This document shows, piece after piece, positions 21,491 to 30,668 of a DNA stretch of 34,999 bases. Position 1 is the stretch's first letter, and each line of letters begins with the position of its first letter. The position numbers were made by a program, and so were the translations under genes. The stretch comes from Perkinsus marinus ATCC 50983 (lineage: Eukaryota > Perkinsozoa > Perkinsida > Perkinsidae). Under the pieces are notes generated by a model. The model saw only the letters and a program-made list of their open reading frames with translations. It did not search any database and was not told the DNA's origin. Where the stretch lies: positions 202,205-237,203 of the forward strand of contig NW_003206671.1 in NCBI RefSeq assembly GCF_000006405.1, read 5' to 3'.

Positions 21491-21521
21491 GCCCACATTA
21501 TTGTATCACTCGGAAGGGCTC
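21491..21521 (+). repeat. Direct repeat of about 31 bp, copy 2
   Basis: Second copy of the repeat at 20929-20959, 562 bp downstream and in the same orientation. It has 22 identical bases followed by 7 of 9. It sits between the small acidic gene and the zinc-finger gene. Confidence 0.75.
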
Positions 21522-21779
21522 ATTCCCACCACGCGCGGTCATTGAACTTGTTTATTAACTATTCGGTGACAGTATACTACTTTCCATCGGTATGAGATTC
21601 GACTGTAAGGTAATGGGCGTTGCGTACTGCGGACGGGCCTCCGTAAATGGTCGACTTTCACGTGCAGTGGAATCGGCAAACTCGAGGACTGTCACCGGGA
21701 ACTCGCAAGACGCAATGTATAGTCCTGAGGGCGAGACAGAGGCACTGTCAACGTTATTGCTCTACAGAATAGCATTCTA

Positions 21780-22945
21780 ATGGACCGCGGGACCCTCGAG
21801 TCGTGTCAAAGGTGTGGGAAAGATTTCGGGTGGGTGTAGGAGACAATAATTCCTTCGTAACGTTGCCAGAGACGGCCGTTATCACTCAAACCTCAGGCAG
21901 TCTTCGCTTGCAAAACACTCAAGTTTCTGCGGGCAGATGAAAGGTAAGAACTCCGTCATCGTCCACGCAGGCCTGTTATGAACATATGAATGTTTAGCTA
22001 CCGATTCAGAGGGCGTTTCAACAGCAATGACTGTTAATTACTCTCAGTACCCAAATTCGACAAAGTCACGCATTACCTCCGCAACACTGATAGTGCATCC
22101 TACATGGGTTTGATTAAGGTGAGAGCATCCTATCGAGGGCTCGCTACCTCAATTCAGATGAAGCTTCCACGCGGGGTTGCAAAATACTCAAAGCTCGGGC
22201 TCGCGACTCGACGAGTTCGACCGTGCTGCGGCATATGTGGGAGGAAGTTCGACTCCTCGGTGAGCCTTGTCTCACTATGGAACATCTTTGCTCCTTAGGA
22301 AGCTCTGTCGAAGCACAGCCGAGGATGCCGGGGATCGCCCGAGAGGTCCCACAAAAGTGAACTAAGAACTGTCACACTGAGACTACCAGACACAACGCAT
22401 GCAACGGGCATTTCTTCACACCTAAAACTATCAACTTCCCGTACCACTAAAAGTGAGGGGATCTCGCTCAATGCCATGTTCTGATCGTGTCGATAGAGCC
22501 GAGGTCGGCTACAGCCCGATCTCCGCAAGAGGGGCATGGGCACTTTGTTGCCCGAGCAGCTCAGCCCTATCACGTGCCACCAATGCCTGGCAGTGCCGGA
22601 GGTGAGTTTCATACCCCTCACACGGCATCATCTAGCATTGCACAGCATACCACAGATGAGCTCGTCGATCTCAGGTGGTGTTCGTGTTGGCTTGCGAGCA
22701 AGACATCCGAACGTGAAGAGTGAGAATACGGAGTCTGTAGCACATAGTACGAACGATGCAGTCTCATCACTGGCGAGATCCCCGAGAGAGATTCCAGTGG
22801 TGAGTGAGAAGCTGAACTTTTTGCTCATCATCGTCAACTCTGGGATGAAATGCTCAATTACATGAGAATCGCCCGGCCAGCAGCCATTCGTGACGTATTC
22901 CTGTGGAATGGTGAACTATATGCTGCACCTGCGGTGCTTTCCTGA
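21780..22945 (+). CDS. Tandem C2HC zinc-finger protein (ZC2HC1-like)
   Basis: Exons 21780-21829, 21897-21943, 22048-22118, 22158-22259 and 22299-22356 join in frame. They yield two C2HC fingers of the form C-x2-C-x(n)-H-x4-C. Finger 1 is CQRCGKDFGQSSLAKHSSFC and finger 2 is CGICGRKFDSSEALSKHSRGC without its last residue or two; both match the ZC2HC1-type finger. Between them lies KFDKVTHYLRNTDSASYMG. Downstream exons are less certain: a low-complexity part (PPMPGSAGG, SSSISGGVRVGLRARHP) and a final exon reading HRQLWDEMLNYMRIARPA and FLWNGELYAAPAVLS with TGA at 22943-22945. Related proteins occur in flagellated eukaryotes, but the function here is unknown. The start may lie further upstream, since an acceptor-like CTACAG precedes the ATG. 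Confidence 0.65.
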
Positions 22946-23026
22946 GCTAATACTTCATCCACCCTAAGCAGTTCTACCCTCTCACGTGTCTGGGACGCGG
23001 CAACGCAACACGGAGATAACACTTGA

Positions 23027-23746
23027 ATGCTCACTAGAAGCTTCATTTCGGGAATTCGGAACCCGATGAGTTTACTGCTCTCACTGCTCGCTTCGGATAA
23101 TGAAATTTTACAACGTCGTTTGCTAGCGAATACTGGCAATTTTTTGTATCAACCACTTGTTCGCGGAGCTACAGAGCAGAAAAATTCGGAAAGGTTTCGA
23201 AATCGAGTCGGTCCATATCATCGTCTCAGAATACCTTGGAGCCCCCGTACGAGCTCTCAGCGGAAGAAAGGACACCCGACGTGTTGGGCGGAGAAACCCT
23301 TGCAGTGTGAGGGCAACATCGAGTTTATCGGGATATGGTGCTTCGAATCCCCTCATTCGAGACTTGGGAGGCAGATTATCTTCTTCTTGGTCCTGACGAT
23401 CGATTTCAGACATGCAGAGAGAGCTCCTATTTCGGAGAGGCTTTGTGGGACGCGGCAAGGAGGTTCCAGCCTGTACACCAACAGCTTTCCAGATCATCAC
23501 ATCGATGGGTTTGAACCCGACAGTATCTTTGGAATTGATGTTGAGAGCATCCTGTTCGGCGAAGACGATATAGAAGCGGTAGGAGATGTGTTCAAATCAA
23601 TAAAATATCCACGCACTGGGACTCGAACGTCGCCTCTCGATCACACATCGTGGACCCATCCTTCCCCTCTGTTGCTGGGAGAACGCTTTCTTTCCGATCG
23701 GATTCACCGTCAGCAATCCTTTCTACTGGTTCCTCCAAATAACTAA
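23027..23746 (+). CDS. Unrecognised open frame, 239 codons
   Basis: This is the longest unspliced plus-strand frame in the neighbourhood. The most protein-like part is HIDGFEPDSIFGIDVESILF, then GEDDIEAVGDVFKSI near 23500-23600. Other parts are irregular, and a second frame over 23350-23510 (EADYLLLGPDDRFQTCRESS) also looks coding. The true gene may therefore be spliced, with several exons in this interval. The minus strand is also open at 23123-23500. No family was recognised. Confidence 0.3.
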   Translation: MLTRSFISGIRNPMSLLLSLLASDNEILQRRLLANTGNFLYQPLVRGATEQKNSERFRNRVGPYHRLRIPWSPRTSSQRKKGHPTCWAEKPLQCEGNIEFIGIWCFESPHSRLGRQIIFFLVLTIDFRHAERAPISERLCGTRQGGSSLYTNSFPDHHIDGFEPDSIFGIDVESILFGEDDIEAVGDVFKSIKYPRTGTRTSPLDHTSWTHPSPLLLGERFLSDRIHRQQSFLLVPPNN

Positions 23747-25314
23747 CTGATGATCTACCCACCACTTGAAGTGTCAGGGCCCGTCCGTAGGAGTGCACCC
23801 GCTGGCTAGCTGCCTCCCAGCAAGTCTCATGCCTTTATTGGGGGGATACGGTGGAGGCGGCGTCACTTCGGGGTAAGGCGTATGTTGGAAGGGATGCCTG
23901 GATCTTGAACATCTGATCTCTTCATGAGAAGCGCTGCATCAATAATTCTCGTAGACTGCCACCACGGTGCTCACAGGCTGTGAACAGATTGTCCCGACCA
24001 CTTCGTTTCTGAGTCTCAAGGCGCGTTCGACATATATGAATCCGAGCTGATCTCCTAGCAATAGCTTGGTGTAGGTTATCGACTGAACAAGGCAAGGCTG
24101 AGCATACTCCATTGCCCCGTCTGAAATGCGAAAAAGCTCTTCCGCAGCCACGAAAAGCTACTGGTCGTTCCAGGAGAACGAAAGGGGTTTGAAGGGTGTC
24201 TGTCATGTTCCACAATTATCACTCATGTCTCAACAACCGTTTTCTTACTGCCGGTGTGTCGGGTTGCTCATAATGTTCGCGATCTGGTAAACAAATTCAC
24301 ACACTATGCTTGTCTAGCATTGCTGGATGTGTTTGCCCTTGGCCGTTGTCAGACCGCCATCAGCAACAGTAGTGAATTATCTTCAAGTGGATACACATTC
24401 GATATCCTGAAGGTCGGTCTTATCCTGATATTGCTCGTTCATTGTCGTCAACTCAAGTCTTGGTGATACATTATTACGTGAGACAGGCCCCGTTTGAAGT
24501 TCAAGTATGGTGCCCTATATGCTACCCCGATCATGCAAGTAGAATTTCACATAGAGTTCGTCGTGGGCCCTATCGTGGTAGCAGACCCACTAGAAAACCG
24601 GCTGAGGTGGCTGACTAGCACGCTCATCACATCGAGCACTCATGGCATAGGAGGATGCCAGCTCGATGGATCTCGCAGTTTGCCCACGTTACGCTGCAAC
24701 TCACTCAACAGAACGCTACACGCATTAATGTCAAATCACGAAACGCAGAAGTGAACATACCTCAAAACTATCTACCGACTCACAGACCTCCACAGGACAG
24801 CCATGTGATAAGATGATACATTCTTCTTTTCTATTATAACATATAAACTTTGTTCTATCATCGAGATGTATTTCTATCCAAGTTGTTCCATCAACTTTCA
24901 AGGGGGAGTGATGGAGGCGGTAACTATCTTGAGGACGGTGCCATTCGTCTCTACTAGCCTAACTATCGGTGGTGCACAGCGAACGCACAGGGCCGGTGTC
25001 CTGACAGTGACATTCGCAATATCAAGAGTCACAAAGCCGAATGATCGCCAAAGGACTCACGTCCCAGGTAGGGTTGCGAATTGACCCGTGGTTCCGGAAC
25101 TCTCTGCCAGCTGTCTATAATGAGCAATCCATACATCGTGGCACCTCTTATGATATCTGACGAATAGGGCGTTAAACGTCAAAGGGCTCGGTCGTCGATA
25201 GGAGGTCTTGAGCCAAGAAGAACTCATTGCTCTAGCGTAGGCGCGAATGTTAAATCATGTAGAAATTCAGCCAGATAAAATGTCAGCGTGAGCGTAATCC
25301 GATTCAGCTCGAGC
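23747..25314. other. Unassigned region of about 1.6 kb
   Basis: Short frames on both strands (for example 24254-24466 and 24494-24754 plus, and 23922-24215 minus) show no motif and no convincing splice links. The part around 24820-24870 is AT-rich. No RNA gene was recognised. Confidence 0.4.
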
Positions 25315-26283
25315 TTACATTTTGCCACCACATCCGCCACAAGTCATCGAGAATGGCCCACGGCCCTCTAGCTTGAAACAAATCGGGCACGGGTGAAGTC
25401 TCGAAACATTCTGATCTCGTTCGATATCCTCAAACACGCCAGGTTTCTTCAGTGCTTCAGCCACTGCTTGTCTTGCCGCCGGTAACTTCAACACTTGCAC
25501 GTACACGAAAAGCAGGTGCCTGGGTTAGGATTGAAGTTTCGTTCGCTGCGAAGCCACAAGACACAATGGTAGGACAGACAACTCACTCGCAGCAATAGTC
25601 CGGCGCAGCCACGAACGCAGGGCAATCGCAGGAAGGTGTTGAGTTAGGAGCGACGTTCACTGTAAACTGCTCACCACCATCGGTCACGAGACGGAACTGC
25701 TGCGCGATCACCGGGTGCTCATCCTGTATATCAAACAGTAAGCTTGCTAAGAGTCTTCATCAGCGTCCCACCTGCTCCGTGGTAGTAAAGCCAACCGAGT
25801 CTCTCCCGAGTAGCCGGATGGTGCTATTAACATTCTTTTTAACACTGGTCTCAACCGGGGCTCCCGCCGACCCTAAGATGACCACGTCAACGGATCTCAT
25901 CGGGAAAGCGATGACCACTATTTGTGAACCAACGAAATACAGAACTGTACTCTCTAAGGGAAAGTACTCCCTAACTGCGCCCCGGGAACCTCCGACAATT
26001 TCATCACTATAGATAACAAAGACCGATACTCACTAACTATTCCAGTCTGAGTGAACAATCGTCAAGAGAAATCGCGGCCCTAATTCGTAACCCACGCCAT
26101 ACCACGCAGTTCCCGATCTGTTAAGGGGTGGAGCAAGGTTCGCGGGAGCGCTACACCATCCCTGCTAGCGCTGCTGCTCGAGCTCGGACTTGAAGGAGAC
26201 CCCGCCCGTGATCCGGCTGATGACGACCTCGAATTGATGGATTCGCCCAACTCACTATGGGCCAGAGATAGCGCGGCTATCAA
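25315..26283 (-). CDS. SWIM zinc-finger protein with short RING-like C-terminus
   Basis: SWIM domains (CxC...CxH) bind zinc and mediate DNA or protein contacts, and several occur in ubiquitin ligases. The readable exons give RLLGRDSVGFTTTEQDEHPV, IAQQFRLVTDGGEQFTVNVA and SCDCPAFVAAPDYCCEHLLF, which hold the CxC and CxH pairs. They continue VYVQVLKLPAARQAVAEAL and HPCPICFKLEGRGPFSM, and end TCGGCGGKM before TAA at 25317. The last four Cys (C-x2-C, C-x2-C) resemble the first half of a RING finger. The protein stops there, so a complete RING is missing. Upstream is a Ser-rich region (SSAGSRAGSPSSPSSSSSAS). The 5' end is not fixed; a Pro-rich exon starting MSNPSLRPPGESPPVPSPP at 26760 may belong to it. 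Confidence 0.65.
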
Positions 26284-26334
26284 TACCTGCTAGATGATAA
26301 CGCTGCTCTCCGATCACATGGTATAGTCGTAGAT

Positions 26335-26760
26335 TCAGTAAAGTGTACGGTGACTTATCCACAGTATTGTACTGTTGTTACTCGCTATACTTAGTATACA
26401 TTCAATACATGCTATGATGCTATGGACGCTCTTTCCGCGCTCGAGACGGGTTTCAACAGTCACACTCTCGACCGGTTCGCTAGTGCTGACGAGCGGCCAC
26501 CTCAGCTGCGTACGACCCACCCTCTGCCTGAGGGCCTCTGGCCTGCTTTTCAACAGAGGCAACAAGACCGCTGAAATTTGCGCATCTGTAAACCTGCTGA
26601 AGATCGTGTTAACCACCTGAGCGACTGGTTCACGACGGAAGACTCGGAAAAGAACCAGCACTCGCCAATGATCGGTGCTGCCCTGTGTGACGGATGAGAT
26701 TCTCGGTGGGGAAGGAACCGGGGGAGATTCTCCTGGAGGACGCAGGGAAGGGTTGGACAT
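26335..26760 (-). CDS. Possible 5' exon of the SWIM gene or a small separate protein
   Basis: The frame starts at ATG 26760 and reads MSNPSLRPPGESPPVPSPP, then VFRREPVAQVVNTIFSRFTD and AQISAVLLPLLKSRPEAL. The front half looks coding and is Pro-rich, and the middle is helical. The last 50 codons look less protein-like and may be intron. It lies just upstream of, and on the same strand as, the SWIM gene. Confidence 0.3.
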   Translation of the reverse strand: MSNPSLRPPGESPPVPSPPRISSVTQGSTDHWRVLVLFRVFRREPVAQVVNTIFSRFTDAQISAVLLPLLKSRPEALRQRVGRTQLRWPLVSTSEPVESVTVETRLERGKSVHSIIACIECILSIASNNSTILWISHRTLY

Positions 26761-27068
26761 TGCACCGTAGTAAACGGTCTATGCCTCACTGCGAGAAAGA
26801 GCTCCAGTTTGCACCACACAGATTATTCAATTACCGGAATCAATCAAAAACGGGAGGAGAGTTAAAGTTGCCATCATTTTGGTTCCTCGAGAGCTACTGC
26901 TAAGATGCCCATTTTCGAGAAGGAACCCCTTTTGCAGATCAAGCCGTACCACCAAACTACTCTCGAGACGCCCCACTCGTTATTCTCTTCAAAACAACTG
27001 AACAGCTCTGTGATGAAGTCAAATAGTTTTCAGTTAATAAATGAAATAACACAGCTCAATACGAAACT
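26761..27068. other. Spacer between PIMT end and SWIM-region start
   Basis: This 308 bp holds the PIMT 3' flank and the likely promoter of the downstream minus-strand gene. No gene was recognised. Plus-strand frames here have no support. Confidence 0.4.
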
Positions 27069-28859
27069 TTACAACTCGTCACTGTCGTCGCTGATAGCCG
27101 CCTCCCTGTGCTTGACCAGTGGTACATACTGGACTCCCATGAGCGGCTCCTTCGTCACAGCCCCGGATTCGTCCTTGTCGATTTGATAGAAGATCTGAAC
27201 GTGCGATGGGACGAGACCGTAAGAGGCTAGCGACGCGGCTCACTTGAGAACCACCGTAGGGCCCAACAGGGATCACCATCCTCCCACCTCGCTTCAGTTG
27301 ATCGACCAAAGCCCTCGGCACACTCTCAGCTGCTGCACCAACGTGGATTGCGTCGTACGGCGCTTCAGCCGCGTACCCAGACCACCTATCACGAAATCTA
27401 CGGGATTTTCCACAAGCTAGCCGCGGAGAATCCTTCATAGGGGAAGAGTGCAGCTCGCGTGCTAAACCCGATATCGACCATGATAGAGAGGGATTACTCC
27501 CTACTCAGCGCTCAGGAACCATATGAGGTCGGGAAGTGCAAGCGCGTTGCACATTCGAAGCCCCTTAGGGACGCCTCACAACACGTTACAGACTAGCGAA
27601 CATCATCCAATACAACGGGGAGTGCTAGTCGGTGTTGTTGAACTATAACAACAGTGATTACCAATAATCCGTGTTAGTTACAGCAGTAAATCAGAAGAAT
27701 AATCTTGTGAGCTACGTAGTGATGATTGCCCACAGCACTCACCCGTCTCCTTCAATAAGCTCTAGGCGGCCGGACTCCAACAGATCACCATCTTTCTTCC
27801 TCACATTTGCCAAGGAGAACTGCACCAGAGGTGATATGTAGCTGAGCACTAACAATAGAATCCTATTCGGGCTCGATAGCTCAGAGCCCTACAACCCTTG
27901 TGTTGGCAAGCTCAGCTTGCTCGCAGGGGACCGATCTCAGAGCTAGAAAAGCAAATCGGAGAATCATACGTTGCGTAGGAAAAGTTGACTACCACGACTG
28001 CTATCCTCTGTAATAATCTCTGACTCACAAACCCGAAGCCGAATACATTCGATGCACATCTACCAAGAGAAGTACCGCGAGTCAATCTCCGAGAAAAGGG
28101 GGGCCGACTTTCCCAACAACAATGAAACCTATCAGGCTTTCTATATATTCATGGACCATTCAGTGACATCGTTTCTCCTCATCTGCTCGTGAATAGGACG
28201 ACCAAGAGAGACCATCCTCCCTTTCTAGAGCCCTGAGCACTCACTCTATGCCAACCACTTTGCTGTTCTCGCCGGCCATCCGTGCCATGCACACAGCCAG
28301 GTAGCCGCTGCCGCTACCCACATCGAGAATTCTAAAGAAATATGAGAATATGAAAAGGAACATTCGCCGAGTTAGTCAACCCGAGACAAGGTATCAGAAA
28401 TACTCCACGACATGCAATTTCGACTCCCTTACTTTTTGCCTCCACCGGCAATAAATGGCTCTAACAGTTCCAGCGCATGTGCGTGCATGTGAGGGGCGCT
28501 TATCGTAGCACTGTGACCGATGGGTTGCGGTGAATCGTCGTATGCTCTGGCTCTATCGAGGACGTAGTTGGCGCGGTCAACCGATATCTGCGAAGCGCCA
28601 ATGCGACACTGACGAGCGAGCGGTGAACAACTTCAAAGATTGAGGCAGCTGCGAACACACGAAGTGCTTCAGCCGAAACACCAGGAATTGATGCGCGTAT
28701 CCAATAAACGAGCAGCAATCGAAAGACGACCGATACAAAGGAGGTTGGACTCCAAGACCGACCATAGCCTGAAAGACTGCCGTCGAATGGATCACTCCAT
28801 TCCTTCTCAGATTCTCAACAAGCCCAGTATTCGACGTGGACGAAGAACGCCAGGCCATC
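27069..28859 (-). CDS. PCMT1: Protein-L-isoaspartate O-methyltransferase (PIMT)
   Basis: PIMT transfers a methyl group from S-adenosylmethionine to abnormal isoaspartyl residues, starting their repair in aged proteins. The ATG at 28859 gives [20 protein letters not shown], then [12 protein letters not shown]. The next exons give [40 protein letters not shown] (the active-site region) and [11 protein letters not shown] motif I follows as [20 protein letters not shown]. Then come [19 protein letters not shown] and IEGDG, then [37 protein letters not shown], and [17 protein letters not shown] near the end. TAA lies at 27071-27069. All family blocks appear in order and intact. Two introns are unusually long for this window, about 390 nt (27850-28235) and 360 nt (27380-27740). 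The first holds a run of hairpins. Confidence 0.93.
27869..27920. other. Hairpin-rich segment inside a PIMT intron
   Basis: Two perfect inverted repeats lie in a row: GGGCTC/GAGCCC at 27869-27889, and GCAAGCT/AGCTTGC at 27906-27920 with a 1-base centre. Both can fold on either strand. They lie inside a long intron, so a structured intronic RNA is possible but unproven. Confidence 0.45.
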
Positions 28860-29117
28860 AAATAGGAAAGATATCTCAACACAGTAAAGTAGCTAGAGAG
28901 GGGTACGCTATCACAGTGTTCGATCGAACCCACCGAATCTGCAGAGCACCCCGACTCTCTCAGCAGCGTCACGTTTCAACGCGACACGTCACAAGGTATA
29001 AGAACTTTCATGAGATAAATTGTCCTCACAGATTGGCAACTGGGCATGCTACGGCTACATTGTCAGGAAGCAGAGAACCTCCTCTTGATCAGCTGGATAC
29101 CGCAGGAACGGTTCTCT

Positions 29118-30532
29118 TCACAAAGCCGTCTTCATCCGCTTCGACCCGTTGGGTAGAGCCTCTTCGCACCCGCCGAAGTAGTCCACAGAGCTAGCCGTGA
29201 AAGCCTCACTCCTCCTCTTGCGTCGCTGGCGTCGTGGTGACTCTATTATCTCGAAGGCTAGACCAGGGCCCATGGGAGCATTGACGGACGGAGCCCCACT
29301 CGCAACTGAATCTTCAGGAGAGGACGCTGGCACCGATGACTGCTCCTGAGGCAATCCTGTACGATGAACTGGGACAGCACACAACGATCGGTACCTGTTC
29401 ATCAGGACACTCCTCCGGCACTGTGGCCAGGGGGCTCAGTAAGACCTAAGGAGGGAACAACTATTCCGATCGTTTCCCACAATGCAATACTGAACGATAA
29501 GGAGTATCCAGACGGATGGTATGCTCTAGAAATTCAGCGTAATGTGCAAAGACGAAAAAGATCAAACGCTTACACAAACTGGAAATGAGTCTTCGCTGGG
29601 AAGGCAACACTTTGCCAACCACAATTTACAGAGAAGCAGATCCTGTACTTGGCATTTCTCACGTGGAGAATACACACCGAGAGGGCGAAGTCCATAGATG
29701 AGAATCATCGCTGTCCCCAGAAGCAGCGAGCAGCTACGCTACCTTAGCCGCCAAGTTGATAGGCGCCGGCTCTTGTGATTTCCTCGCGCTACACTTAGAG
29801 ATAGAGCGGCTGCGCAGCATCGATCGTTTGTTCCGAGTAGCCGGCGTCGGGGTTGTCATTTCCAACAACGCCATAGTAGCTTCCAGTGGGAGTGCAGGTA
29901 GTTGCGGCACATCTCCTGGTGAAAAAAGACCGCGGGAACCGGACTGAGACATGAATGCTGATCGCCTCGTTAGCCACAGCCTCCGTTACCATTGAGCCCA
30001 CTGGCGTGAACAGGCGTCTGCTATGTTCGGTGGGTGTACCCTGAAAGAGTATCTCATCTCCACAAATACCCACCCCAGCAAGAACCGGAAGACTGCCCTC
30101 ACTCTGCCAAAAGCAGCAGATCCAAGCCAACCGTGGTTAGCCGCCATTTCCCCTCGCCGACGCTCAATCGTCAGAGGCGTGGCCGGCACCAGGACTCTCG
30201 GACGTCTGGCTGGAGAAACCCTCTTCGGGGCCTCAGCTGGCACAGCAGGAAGCAGCGCAGTATCGCAATGAGCCGGTGAGATCAGAGAGGAGGAGGGCCC
30301 AAACTCAACTGAAATGAAGTCCAATAAGAGACACTCAAGGAAGGAGTTTACTTGCTGGTGGCTCGAAAGCCTCTGCGCTGAGCCTAATACGACCAGCAAG
30401 CGGCGATAACGACTGATCCTCGTGAGCGAAGAAACTATTGCCGAAGTGCCCATCTGAGCCAACCATGGAAGTTCCGGGATCCACAGGGTTGCGCGGAGTT
30501 ACATTCATCGTAAAAGCTCCCACCAGGGACAT
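29118..30532 (-). CDS. Probable nuclear protein rich in Ser/Thr-Pro sites
   Basis: The start is set at ATG 30532. The first exon reads MSLVGAFTMNVTPRNPVDPG and LSPLAGRIRLSAEAFEPPAS. A second exon follows an acceptor near 30328, reading VEFGPSSSLISPAHCDTALL, then KRVSPARRPRVLVPATPLTI. Further pieces are TPTEHSRRLFTPVGSM, GSRGLFSPGDVPQLPALPLE and MTTPTPATRNKRSMLRSRSI. The last exon contains ESPRRQRRKRRSEAFTASS, a bipartite-type nuclear localisation signal, and ends SKRMKTAL. The many SP/TP sites next to basic residues look like cyclin-dependent kinase targets. It has no folded domain I recognise. Exon joins are partly inferred, but the consistent composition argues for one gene. Confidence 0.5.
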
Positions 30533-30668
30533 GTTGACGGACTTCAATATTCGGCCCCTTAGGCTTCCGGTGATACCTTGGAAACGAGAGCGCGAGAACA
30601 AAGGAGCACTAACCGGTGGCAAGCACGAGCTTCCCCACACGAGAGTCTTAAATACCGCATCGGATAGC

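Noticed and set aside
20929-21521. Transposon bounded by the repeats of about 31 bp
   Set aside because: No transposase-like frame, no inverted ends and no target-site duplication were seen; the ORF between is a small acidic protein.
23590-23700. Minus-strand tRNA suggested by GTTCGAGTCCCAGT
   Set aside because: T-stem bases do not pair and there is no matching A box or anticodon arm.
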